From Ruminococcus sp. (GTDB lineage: Bacteria > Bacillota > Clostridia > Oscillospirales > Acutalibacteraceae), in the NCBI GenBank assembly GCA_017403985.1, contig JAFRDE010000010.1, positions 1 through 64,000 on the forward strand: a DNA stretch of 64,000 bases, written 5' to 3'. The notes under the pieces were generated by a model. The model worked only from the letters and a program-made list of their open reading frames with translations, ran no database searches and was not told the DNA's origin. This document shows positions 8,387-16,788 of the stretch, one piece after another. A program made the position numbers and the translations under genes. Positions within the stretch are counted from its first letter, which is position 1. Each line of letters begins with the position of its first letter.

Positions 8387-11300
8387 TTACTTACTGAACA
8401 CCCAGTACTGCGTACCGGACGCGGTGATCTCGGATGGATCGAAGGCGGTGCCGACATAGTGGTTGCCGCCGTTGGGATCATAGACGATGATCTTGCCGCC
8501 GGAGGTCACGCCCGCCAGCACGATGAAGTGGCCGCCGCGGGTGAAGCGACCCGCGCTCTGGGCGCTGATGACATATTTACCCTTCTTCAGCTCCGCGATG
8601 ACCGTATTGATCTCCGATCTGCCGAGCTGTTTTTCCATCGTGATGCCGAATTTTCTTGACGCGGCGTCAAAGTAATCCCAGCGCGTGCCGACGTTATCGA
8701 CATAGTAGCTGTTGCCGCACCACTTGACCGCGTCGACCGGCGTGATCGACTTGCCGGTAAGGGTCGAAGCGATCATCGCAAAGCAGGTCGGACCGCAGCC
8801 GGAGTAGGCGATCGTGTCGTCGCCGTAGGGATAACTGTAGGCTCCTTGATCGTAGTACACGAATCCGTCGACGTCGACGTCTTCCACTTCCGCTTTGATG
8901 ATGAAGCCTTCCGGATCAAAGCCGCTGCAGAACTGATTGCCGTCCTTGTTGATGACTCTGACGGTATAGGTATAGGTCTCGCCGGATTCGACGTCCTTAT
9001 CCGTATAGCTGTTGGAGGTCGTATCCGTCAGCCGTTTCCACGAGCCGCTGACTTTCTTATATACGCGGAACTTTGTCGCGCCCGCGGGCTTGTTCCATGT
9101 GAACGTCAGGCTGTTCCAGTCCGCGTCGGAGGACACCAGCCTCGGCGCGGCGACATAGTATATCTTCACGCCGGTGGTATCGCAGTCGGAGGTGAACGCC
9201 TTGCCGTCCGCCGTGATGCAGCGCACGGTATAGCGGTAGGTGTGGTTGGACTCCACATCCGTGTCGATATAAGAGGTCGCGGTCGTTTCAGCCATTTTGG
9301 TCCATCCCTTGCTGCCGTAATAATACACGCGGTATTTCTCGGCGCCGGGCGATTTATTCCACATGATCTCGACGCCGTTCTTGGTATAATCCGGCGTTTT
9401 CAGCGTCGGGACATAGGTGAATTTATAGGACACGCCGGGGGTCTCACAGTCGGAGGTGAACGCCTTGCCGTCCGCCGTGATACAGCGCACGGTGTAGCGG
9501 TAGGTATAGCCGGAGGCGACGTCGTCGTCGATCACGGAGCTGCCCGTCGTCTCGGTGAGCTTCGTCCAGCCCTTGCTGCCGTAGTAATAGACCCTGTATT
9601 TCTCAGCGCCCGCGGAGGGCGTCCAGCTGATCTTGATCGTATTTTTCTCGCTTTCGACCTTGATATTCTTCGGCGCGGCGATATAGTGGATGGATTTGCC
9701 CGTCCTGTCGAATTCGGATTCGAACTCGGTGCCCGCGGCGTTGATGCAGCGCACGGTGTAGGTATAGTCCTTACCCGATTCCGCCGTTGTATGAACGAAT
9801 TTGTTCTCGGTCGTTTCGCCGATCTTCGTCCAGCCGTTGCTCTTGATATAGACGCGATACTTGACGGCGCCCTGACACGCTCCCCAGCGCACCTCTACGC
9901 CCTGCGTCGTGTTCTCGACGGAGCTGACCTTCGGCATTTCGACGATCTTCATGCTCTTTCCCTCGCGGTAATCCGACGTGAACTGCGACGCGTCGGCGTT
10001 CAGGCATCGCACGGTGTAGGTATAGGTGTTGCCGGAGATAACATCGTCGTCCGTATAGGAGGTCCCGGTGGTATCCTTGATCTTCTGCCAGCCGTTTTCG
10101 GTGCGCGCATAGACGCGATAGAGCTCTGCGCCTTCGACCTTGTCCCAGCTGACGGTGATGCTCTTTTCACCGCGTGACAGACTAAAGTTCGGAGCGTCGA
10201 CATACATATGCCGGATCCCGGGCTTGAAGTAGCCTCTGAACTCGGTGCCGGCGGCGTTGATGCCGCGCACGGTATAGGTATAGGTCACGCCGGAGGATAC
10301 CGCTTTATCCAGATAGGATGTGGCGGCGGTATCCGCCATCTTTGTCCAGCCGTTCCTGCCGTAATAATAGACGCGGTACTTTTCGGCGGTGGGTACGGCG
10401 TTCCAAGTGATCTTCACGCCCTCCGTGGTGTTGGTGACCGCGGTGATCCCGGGGGCGGCGTAATATTTCACTTTCTTGCCCGGCAGATAGCCGCTCGCGA
10501 AGCGGTTGCCGTCGGCGCTGATACAGCGAACGGTATAGGTATAGGTGCTGCCGGATAATACATCCGTATCGGTATAGGATGTCGCGGCGGTATCGACGAG
10601 CTTCGTCCAGCCCTTGCTGCCGTAGTAGTAGACACGGTATTTTTCTGCGCCGGGTACGGCTTTCCACGAGATATCCACGCCGTCGGCTCCGCTGCTCACG
10701 GAAAAGTCGGGAGCGCTCGCGTAAGTTCCGTTGATGCCGTGCGGATAGAAAGAGCTGATATATTCGCCCGCGCTGTTCATACAGCGCACGGTGTAGGTGT
10801 AGGTCGAGCCGGAGCGTACGTCCTTATCCAAGAAGGATGTTCCTGTCGTCGTGCCGAGGCGCGCCCAGTCGCCCTTGCTGTTTTTGTAGAATACGCGGTA
10901 CTGCGCGGCGCCTTCCGATTTCGCCCATGTGATCTGGATTCCGTCGGTCACGCTGTCGGCGGATTTCAGAACGGGAGCGGCGATATATTTCACGGTTTTG
11001 CCGTTTCGGTCATAATAGCTGGTGTACACCTCGCCGTCCGCGGAAACACAGCGCACGGTATAGGTGTAGCTGCGATCAGAGCGGACGTCGTCGTCCAATA
11101 CGGAAGTCTCGGTCGTCGTGACAAGGCGCGACCAATCGCCCTTGCTGTTGCGATAGAACACGCGGTATGCCGCGGCGCCCTCTACCTTGTCCCAGCTGAT
11201 GCTCACGCCGCCCGGCGCGTTCTCGGCGCGGAGGGACGGGACGGAGAGATACTGCACGCTCATGCCGGTCTCGTCGTAATCGTCGCTGACAAAAGCGCCG

Positions 11301-11965
11301 CTGGCGTTCAGTCCTCTGACCGTATAACGGTAAGTGGAGCCGGAAAAGACGTTTCTGTCAAAATACGAGCTGTCGGCGGTGGTGGTGATGCATATCCACT
11401 TGCCGTTGTTCATACGGTATACGGCAGCCTTATTGAAGCGCGGGCTCATATTCCAGTGTACGCGGATGCCGCCGTCGCCGACTTCGAGCTCTGTGACGCG
11501 CAGCGGCGCGTAGTATGTCACGGTTTTTGTCGTGGTGGAGGTGATCACGCTGCCCGAGCCGTTCAGACCGAGCAGACGGTACTGATAGGCTTTGTCGTTG
11601 GCGACTTCGGCGTCCGTATAGGTCAGCCTGCCGGTGGTGGTCAGCGTCTGCCAGCCTCTGCCGTCTTCATAATATTTGTCGACGCGGTAGCTGCTGACGC
11701 CGCCGACCGCCTCCCATTTCAGGATGATGCCGTCAACGCCCGATTCGGCTGAGGTAAAGACAGGCGCGGGAAGACCGACCTCTGCGATTTCCTCATATTC
11801 AGCGCCGACCCCGGCGAGCTCCGCTTCTTCGGCCTGAGCCGCTTCAACGGCCTGCCCGGTTTCTTCCTCTCCGATTTCCGCCGCCGATACCGCGGCGGCG
11901 CATACGGAAAATACCGTCAGGATCGCCAGTAAAGCGGACAGAATCCGCATAATGTTTTTGTTCAA
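8387..11965 (-). CDS. Secreted protein: eleven Fn3-like repeats and a C39-like cysteine peptidase domain
   Basis: About 1192 residues. A signal peptide (hydrophobic ILSALLAILTVFSVCAAAV, likely cleavage near VSA-AE) leads to eleven about 87-residue beta-sandwich repeats, each with the pattern GVxIxWxxxxGAxKYRVYYxxxxGWTKL and TYTYTVRCI. The C-terminal about 140 residues look like Peptidase_C39_2: SGCGPTCFAM (Cys nucleophile about residue 1057), GGHFIVLAG (His about 1146) and VYDPNG (Asp about 1163), so a complete catalytic triad seems present. I place the start at a TTG at 11965, 7 nt after AAGGAAGG; an ATG 15 bases downstream is the alternative. Substrate unknown; surface adhesion plus peptide cleavage is inference. 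The repeats are closely related to those of the 13796 gene. Confidence 0.85.
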   Translation of the reverse strand: MNKNIMRILSALLAILTVFSVCAAAVSAAEIGEEETGQAVEAAQAEEAELAGVGAEYEEIAEVGLPAPVFTSAESGVDGIILKWEAVGGVSSYRVDKYYEDGRGWQTLTTTGRLTYTDAEVANDKAYQYRLLGLNGSGSVITSTTTKTVTYYAPLRVTELEVGDGGIRVHWNMSPRFNKAAVYRMNNGKWICITTTADSSYFDRNVFSGSTYRYTVRGLNASGAFVSDDYDETGMSVQYLSVPSLRAENAPGGVSISWDKVEGAAAYRVFYRNSKGDWSRLVTTTETSVLDDDVRSDRSYTYTVRCVSADGEVYTSYYDRNGKTVKYIAAPVLKSADSVTDGIQITWAKSEGAAQYRVFYKNSKGDWARLGTTTGTSFLDKDVRSGSTYTYTVRCMNSAGEYISSFYPHGINGTYASAPDFSVSSGADGVDISWKAVPGAEKYRVYYYGSKGWTKLVDTAATSYTDTDVLSGSTYTYTVRCISADGNRFASGYLPGKKVKYYAAPGITAVTNTTEGVKITWNAVPTAEKYRVYYYGRNGWTKMADTAATSYLDKAVSSGVTYTYTVRGINAAGTEFRGYFKPGIRHMYVDAPNFSLSRGEKSITVSWDKVEGAELYRVYARTENGWQKIKDTTGTSYTDDDVISGNTYTYTVRCLNADASQFTSDYREGKSMKIVEMPKVSSVENTTQGVEVRWGACQGAVKYRVYIKSNGWTKIGETTENKFVHTTAESGKDYTYTVRCINAAGTEFESEFDRTGKSIHYIAAPKNIKVESEKNTIKISWTPSAGAEKYRVYYYGSKGWTKLTETTGSSVIDDDVASGYTYRYTVRCITADGKAFTSDCETPGVSYKFTYVPTLKTPDYTKNGVEIMWNKSPGAEKYRVYYYGSKGWTKMAETTATSYIDTDVESNHTYRYTVRCITADGKAFTSDCDTTGVKIYYVAAPRLVSSDADWNSLTFTWNKPAGATKFRVYKKVSGSWKRLTDTTSNSYTDKDVESGETYTYTVRVINKDGNQFCSGFDPEGFIIKAEVEDVDVDGFVYYDQGAYSYPYGDDTIAYSGCGPTCFAMIASTLTGKSITPVDAVKWCGNSYYVDNVGTRWDYFDAASRKFGITMEKQLGRSEINTVIAELKKGKYVISAQSAGRFTRGGHFIVLAGVTSGGKIIVYDPNGGNHYVGTAFDPSEITASGTQYWVFSK

Positions 11966-11992
11966 ACAAACACCTTCCTTCAAGGTCAGCCA

Positions 11993-12008
11993 AGGGTGAC
12001 TGTAGTAA
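11993..12008. repeat. 16-bp direct repeat, left copy
   Basis: AGGGTGACTGTAGTAA occurs here and identically at 12545-12560, flanking the DUF3783 gene. Confidence 0.8.
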
Positions 12009-12098
12009 GCATAATCGTATATATAGTTATCTGATTATAATTATATTGACAATATCCGACAAAGTCAACAACAAGGCGATAACAACGCAATTACATAA

Positions 12099-12127
12099 TT
12101 GCAATAATAAGAGAAATATGTTAAAAT
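12099..12127 (+). promoter_or_regulatory. Promoter of the DUF3783 gene
   Basis: TTGCAA and TAAAAT separated by 17 bases, 32 bases before the start codon. Confidence 0.55.
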
Positions 12128-12159
12128 AGTGTCAGAATTACAGAGAAAGGATGAGCCGT

Positions 12160-12540
12160 ATGAGCGAAATACTGATCTACAATCTGGACTCCCAAAAGGA
12201 CGCGAAGCTGAAAATGCTGTGCCGCAAAATGAACATCGGTACGCGCAGTATCGATAAAAGCAAATACGGCTGTACGCTCGGTTATCTTTTGGGCTTATCG
12301 CAGGACGGAAGTATGAGAGAGTCTAAAGATTTCGACGAAGAAATGCTCTATATCGCCGGGCTGCAGGGCGGGATGCTGCATCTGTTTTTGGATCAGCTCC
12401 GCCGCAACAAGCTCACCATCCCCTTGAAAGCCGTACAGACCGAAACCAATATCGGCTTCACCTCGTACGAGCTCTATCGCGAGCTCTGCGCCGAAAGAGA
12501 AGCGTTCCGAAAAGGCGCGCCATATCATCAGAGCGAATAA
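12160..12540 (+). CDS. DUF3783 domain protein
   Basis: 126 residues, small soluble protein. The C-terminal half (IPLKAVQTETNIGFTSYELY) resembles DUF3783, a family of unknown function common in Clostridia; this is recall, not a search. The start at 12160 has AAGG 9 nt upstream, whereas the ATG at 12151 has no room for a ribosome binding site. It has its own promoter and is bordered by two identical 16-bp direct repeats, which might be an insertion footprint. No partner gene is indicated by the context. Confidence 0.7.
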   Translation: MSEILIYNLDSQKDAKLKMLCRKMNIGTRSIDKSKYGCTLGYLLGLSQDGSMRESKDFDEEMLYIAGLQGGMLHLFLDQLRRNKLTIPLKAVQTETNIGFTSYELYRELCAEREAFRKGAPYHQSE

Positions 12541-12544
12541 CCAT

Positions 12545-12560
12545 AGGGTGACTGTAGTAA
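12545..12560. repeat. 16-bp direct repeat, right copy
   Basis: Identical to 11993-12008; lies 4 bases after the DUF3783 stop codon. Confidence 0.8.
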
Positions 12561-12599
12561 TCCCTGCTTGATCCGGGCGGCGCAATACACCGTCACAAC

Positions 12600-12647
12600 C
12601 TGTCACTGGTCACTTGCCACTGGTCACTTGCCACTGGTCACTAAATA
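12600..12647. repeat. Heptamer array (CACTNNN units)
   Basis: CACTGGT CACTTGC CACTGGT CACTTGC CACTGGT CACTAAA in exact 7-nt phase. Only the right-hand half of a family B element is present. Confidence 0.8.
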
Positions 12648-12697
12648 ATTTGTTTCTGGGTAGAAATTGCGGTAAATATTTTCCCCGGAGGTTCAAC

Positions 12698-13630
12698 ATG
12701 AAACGAACATTCACACTCTTATCCGTCATCCTCGCCGTATTATTGCTGCTTTGCGCCTGCGGCGCGCCGCTCACACTTGATCAAACCGAACTGGATCTGA
12801 CCGTCGGCGACAGCGTTCAGCTGAGCGCGGGCGACGCGGTCAAGGTCAACTGGGACAGCAGCGACCATTCCGTCGCCACCGTCAACGCAGGCACGGTCAG
12901 CGCCAAGTCTGCGGGAACGGCGGTCATCACCGCCTCGCTGGAAAACGGCGAGCAGGCGACCTGTAACGTCACGGTCACAGACAAGCTGATCAACGTCATC
13001 ACGCTGGACGTCAAGAACGCGCGCATCGAAGCGGGCAAGACTATCCAGCTCACCGCGTCCTACGCACCTGCCGACGCGTCTAAAACCGACCTGAGCTGGA
13101 AGAGCAGCGACGAGGGCGTCGCAAAGGTCGATGAAAACGGCTACGTGACCGGTATCGGCGAGGGCACGGCGACCATCACCTGCCAAAGCGAAAACGACGT
13201 CGAGGCGTCCTGTACCGTCAGCGTCGGTCCCGCTCCGATCCCCACCTCCGCCGCAACGCTTCCGCCGGCGACCGAAGCGCCGACACAGTCAGCCACCGCG
13301 TCTGCCGAGAGCGCGACCGAAAAAACGGAGGGTGAAACGACCGCTCCTGCTGTCGTCAGCGGCAGCTATATCTTCCCCGAGTCCTCCTCGCGCTATCTGA
13401 CGGACGGCGAGATCTCCTCCCGCCTGAGCGGGATGAACGGATCATCGGTATCCGACAGCTTCGCGCAGGACGCGATCAACGAGATCTACGCGCGTCACGG
13501 CTATATTTTCCGCACGCCGTATATCCGCGCCTACTACGAGGCGCAGTCATGGTACAGCCCCGATCCGGGCTACGACGGCTCATTAAATGCCGCAGAACAG
13601 TATAACATAGGATTATTAAGTAAATATTAA
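12698..13630 (+). CDS. Lipoprotein with two Big2 domains and a C-terminal YARHG domain
   Basis: 310 residues. Signal peptide and lipobox LCAC place the lipidated Cys near residue 19-21. Two bacterial Ig-like (Big2) domains follow: about 25-95 (LDLTVGDSVQLSAGDA, SVATVNAGTVSAKSAGTAVI) and about 100-180 (KTIQLTASYAPADASKTDLS, GYVTGIGEGTATITC). A Thr/Ala/Pro linker (about 185-220) connects to a YARHG domain (INEIYARHGYIFRTPYIRAY). GGAGG 7 nt upstream sets the start; the longer frame upstream is repeat sequence. Cell-surface role; function unknown. Confidence 0.88.
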   Translation: MKRTFTLLSVILAVLLLLCACGAPLTLDQTELDLTVGDSVQLSAGDAVKVNWDSSDHSVATVNAGTVSAKSAGTAVITASLENGEQATCNVTVTDKLINVITLDVKNARIEAGKTIQLTASYAPADASKTDLSWKSSDEGVAKVDENGYVTGIGEGTATITCQSENDVEASCTVSVGPAPIPTSAATLPPATEAPTQSATASAESATEKTEGETTAPAVVSGSYIFPESSSRYLTDGEISSRLSGMNGSSVSDSFAQDAINEIYARHGYIFRTPYIRAYYEAQSWYSPDPGYDGSLNAAEQYNIGLLSKY

Positions 13631-13650
13631 CAGGATAATAAATTATCTTG

Positions 13651-13686
13651 AAGGGTCTGCCGCGTTTTGCGTCAGACCCTTTCGTT
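13651..13686 (+). terminator. Terminator after the Big2/YARHG gene
   Basis: AAGGGTCTG/CAGACCCTT stem with a T-rich tail. Confidence 0.8.
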
Positions 13687-13719
13687 TGCCGAGATTCAGA
13701 AAATGTTCACATTATCTTC

Positions 13720-13748
13720 TTGTATTTATTTTTGCGATAGTATATAAT
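13720..13748 (+). promoter_or_regulatory. Promoter of the six-repeat Fn3 gene
   Basis: Weak TTGTAT and consensus TATAAT with a 17-base spacer, about 48 bases before the ATG. Confidence 0.6.
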
Positions 13749-13795
13749 ATCATTGTATATTATGTCGAAATGTCAATGATGACAGGAGGAATACT

Positions 13796-15916
13796 ATGAA
13801 AAAACGAATCGTCAGCATGGTCCTGACGCTCGCGCTTATTCTTTCGCTGTGCTGTATCGGCACCGTCGCGGCGTCCGCCGCAAACGACGACGCTACCATC
13901 CGTTCCGGCGGCAAAAGCTACAGCGCGAAGGTCGGCGATTTTATCGAATACACCGTTGCTTTCACCTATTCCGGCAACAATCTCAGCACGGCGCAGATAG
14001 AGCTCCCGGTCGACTTTGCGGGACTCAGCAGTTACAGCCAGGATGAGATCGCGACCCACCTGAATCGCATCGCCCCCGCCACCGGAGACGCGTCCGTCGT
14101 ACAGCGCTTTGACGCCCCCGGCACCACCGGCGTCACCGGCTACGTGATGAACTTCGTCAGCGTCAACGGCTTTTCCTTCAAAACCCAGAAGGTCGTATTA
14201 TCCCTGATTTTCTGCGTTGAAAAAGCAGGCGCCTACGACCTGAATGCGAAGGTCAGATATGTCGACGATAACGCCGGCACAGCGGTCGTAGACGGCAATT
14301 ATAACAAGCTCGACAACCGCTTCAGCTATACGGAAAGCATCGCCGAAGCGACGCTCGACACCCCCAAGCTGACCGCATCCGTCGCAGCAGACGGAATCAA
14401 GATCAATTGGGATCCCGTCCCCGGCGCGGCTCTCTACCGCGTATACCGCAAGAACGGAAGCTCGTGGGACAAGCTGCAGGATACCGCCGAGACCTCTTAT
14501 ATCGATAAAACCGTCTCTAACGGCTCCCGCTATACCTACACCGTACGCTGCCTGTCGAGAGACGGCTCGAGGTTCATCAGCGACTTTGACCACGACGGCA
14601 AGTCGGCGACCTATTATGCCGCACCCGTGCTGAAGCTCAGCAACGCCGAGGACGGCGTGTCCATCAAGTGGGACGCGATATCGGGCGCTTCCAAATACCG
14701 TGTTTACTACAAGGGCAGCAAGGGCTGGACAAAGCTCGTAGATACTTCGTCCACCTCCTTCGTCGATACCGACGTCAAATCCGGATACAACTACACCTAC
14801 ACCATCCGTACGCTGAACAGCAGCGGCAGCTTTATGAGCTGGTACTATGAGGACGGCTTCAAGATCAAGTTCGTCCGCGCACCCTCGTTCAGCCTGTCCA
14901 ACGCCGCGAACGGCGTCAAGATCAGCTGGGACGCTGTCGGCGGCGCGGAAAAATACCGCGTGTTCTACTACGGCAGCAGGGGCTGGACGAAGCTCGTCGA
15001 CACCGCCGAGACCTCTTTCATCGACACCGACGTCAGCTCCAACCACAATTACAAATACACCGTGCGCTGTATCAGCGCCGACGGCTCCGCCTACACCAGC
15101 GATTACCGCGCCGGCAAGAGCATCAAATACTACGCCGCTCCCAAGCTGAAACTCAGCAACGCCGAGGACGGCGTGAAGATCAGCTGGGACGCGATCTCCG
15201 GCGCCTCCAAATACCGCGTCTATTACAAAGGCAGGAACGGCTGGACCAAGCTCGTCGACACCGCTTCCACCTCTACCCTCGATACCGACGTCGCCTCCGG
15301 CACCAACTACACCTACACAATCCGCGCGATGGATAACAGCGGCAACCACCTGAGCTACTACTACACCGACGGCTTTAAGATCCAGTTTATCCGCGCGCCG
15401 CAATTCAGCCTGTCCAACGAGGCGGACGGCGTGAAGATCAGCTGGGACAAGGTCGGCGGCGCGAAAAAGTACCGCGTCTTCTACTACGGCTCCAAGGGCT
15501 GGACAAGGCTGGTCGATACGACCGAGACCTCCTTCATCGACACCGACGTCAGCTCCAACCACAATTACAAATACACCGTGCGCTGCATCACCGAGGACGG
15601 CTCCTCCTACACCAGCGATTACCGCGCCGGCAAGAGCATCAAGTATTATGCGGCGCCGAAGCTGACGCTGTCGAACACCGCGAGCGGCGTATCCATCAAA
15701 TGGAGCGCGATCTCCGGCGCGTCGCAGTACCGCGTTTACGTCAAAAACAGCGACGGCGGCTGGACGAAGCTCACCGACACCAAGAACACCTCCTATGTCG
15801 ATACCAAGGTCAAGAGCGGTACCGCTTACACCTACACCGCCCGCGCGATGGACAGTAACGGCAACCACCTGAGCTGGTACTACACCGACGGCTTCACCAT
15901 CACCTATACAAAGTAA
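13796..15916 (+). CDS. Secreted protein with N-terminal beta-sandwich domain and six Fn3-like repeats
   Basis: 706 residues with a signal peptide ending near AASAAN (about residue 29). Residues about 30-180 form one beta-rich domain (KVGDFIEYTVAFTYSGNNLS, then VVLSLIFCVEKAGAYDLNA) that vaguely recalls cohesin-like folds, but I would not call it a cohesin without a profile search. Six Fn3-like repeats of 86-88 residues follow, alternating between two subtypes (YYAAP-ending and RAP-ending), so the real duplicated unit is a pair. No anchor motif or catalytic domain. Strong similarity to the repeats of the 8387-11965 gene implies shared origin. Likely a surface or matrix-binding protein. Confidence 0.8.
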   Translation: MKKRIVSMVLTLALILSLCCIGTVAASAANDDATIRSGGKSYSAKVGDFIEYTVAFTYSGNNLSTAQIELPVDFAGLSSYSQDEIATHLNRIAPATGDASVVQRFDAPGTTGVTGYVMNFVSVNGFSFKTQKVVLSLIFCVEKAGAYDLNAKVRYVDDNAGTAVVDGNYNKLDNRFSYTESIAEATLDTPKLTASVAADGIKINWDPVPGAALYRVYRKNGSSWDKLQDTAETSYIDKTVSNGSRYTYTVRCLSRDGSRFISDFDHDGKSATYYAAPVLKLSNAEDGVSIKWDAISGASKYRVYYKGSKGWTKLVDTSSTSFVDTDVKSGYNYTYTIRTLNSSGSFMSWYYEDGFKIKFVRAPSFSLSNAANGVKISWDAVGGAEKYRVFYYGSRGWTKLVDTAETSFIDTDVSSNHNYKYTVRCISADGSAYTSDYRAGKSIKYYAAPKLKLSNAEDGVKISWDAISGASKYRVYYKGRNGWTKLVDTASTSTLDTDVASGTNYTYTIRAMDNSGNHLSYYYTDGFKIQFIRAPQFSLSNEADGVKISWDKVGGAKKYRVFYYGSKGWTRLVDTTETSFIDTDVSSNHNYKYTVRCITEDGSSYTSDYRAGKSIKYYAAPKLTLSNTASGVSIKWSAISGASQYRVYVKNSDGGWTKLTDTKNTSYVDTKVKSGTAYTYTARAMDSNGNHLSWYYTDGFTITYTK

Positions 15917-15931
15917 ATCAAAGCAACCGAT

Positions 15932-15966
15932 AAAGCGCTTCCGTTTTCATGCGGAAGCGCTTTTTG
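15932..15966 (+). terminator. Terminator after the six-repeat Fn3 gene
   Basis: AAAGCGCTTCCG/GCGGAAGCGCTTT stem followed by a T run. Confidence 0.88.
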
Positions 15967-15979
15967 TATTATCAGCAGT

Positions 15980-16165
15980 GTCATTGCGAAGCCCGAAGCC
16001 TCCCACAGGGAGGTGCCGCGAAGCGGCAGGCTGTGGCAATCCCCCAAAGAGGAGCATCGCCTTTTCTCTCACATCAAACGATATTAATAACAAGGGGATT
16101 CCCACGTCGGGCAATTATAACAAAACTTTTCTCATTGAAAGGGTTTTTGCCCTCCTCGGAATGAC
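15980..16165. repeat. Family A palindromic element, long solo copy
   Basis: GTCATTGCGAAGCCCGAAGC at the left and CCTCGGAATGAC at the right; inner arms GTGGCAATCCCCCAAAGAGG and GGGGATTCCCACG. Contains extra hairpins compared with the 103-bp copy at 43516. Confidence 0.85.
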
Positions 16166-16199
16166 AGCGAATACGAAAGCAGAATTAAACAGCTTTTGT

Positions 16200-16766
16200 T
16201 TAGTTCCTCAACCCCGCTCTCGCCAGCAGCTCCGGACCGTGCTCCTTGAGCCAACGGTTCCATTTGTCATATTCCGGATACACGGCATAGACCCGCTGAT
16301 AAAACCGCTCGCCGTGATTCATCTCGAAGAGGTGGCACAGCTCGTGTACGACGACGCTGTCAAGCACCTCGATCGGCGTGAGCATCAGCAGGATATTGAA
16401 GTTGAGGTTCTTCTTGGTCGAGCAGCTCCCCCACCGCGTTTTCTGACAGCGCAGGGTGATCCTGCCGTACTGCGCGTTCATCTGCTTCGCGTAAAATTCC
16501 ACCCGCTCGGGGATCACCTTTTTTGCCAGCCGAGCGAGCGCTTTGAGCTCTGCGTCGGTCAGCCTTTGCACATTCTGAGTCTGCGCGCGGCGTTCGTCCA
16601 TCTTTTTTCGGTGGCTTTCGATCCACTTCTCATGTTTTTTGACGAACGCGTCCGCTTCGCGCTTGGATGTGCGGTTGGGAGCGCGCACCACGAGCGACCC
16701 GTCGGGGCGCATCTCGAGCGAGATCGTTTTACGTTTTGATTTGATCAGGGTGTACTCAAATTCCAT
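16200..16766 (-). CDS. YgjP-like (DUF45) metallopeptidase
   Basis: 188 residues. The C-terminal half holds the zinc motif HELCH (VVHELCHLFEMNHGERF) with a following acidic/His region, and the preceding TRWGSCSTKKNLNFN stretch is diagnostic for the DUF45/YgjP-like family of small predicted zinc peptidases. The N-terminal half is a beta-rich segment with Arg/Lys-rich helices. I prefer the start at 16766 since the earlier ATG at 16811 overlaps the end of the upstream gene; the ribosome binding site is weak in both cases. Probably cotranscribed with the dockerin protease upstream (22-base gap). Substrate unknown. Confidence 0.82.
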   Translation of the reverse strand: MEFEYTLIKSKRKTISLEMRPDGSLVVRAPNRTSKREADAFVKKHEKWIESHRKKMDERRAQTQNVQRLTDAELKALARLAKKVIPERVEFYAKQMNAQYGRITLRCQKTRWGSCSTKKNLNFNILLMLTPIEVLDSVVVHELCHLFEMNHGERFYQRVYAVYPEYDKWNRWLKEHGPELLARAGLRN

Positions 16767-16788
16767 ATTCCGTTCGGATTCTTTCTTC

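Noticed and set aside
13886..14340. N-terminal domain of the 13796 gene as a cohesin
   Set aside because: The strand pattern is suggestive but no clear cohesin signature could be recognised by eye; left as an unassigned beta-sandwich domain.
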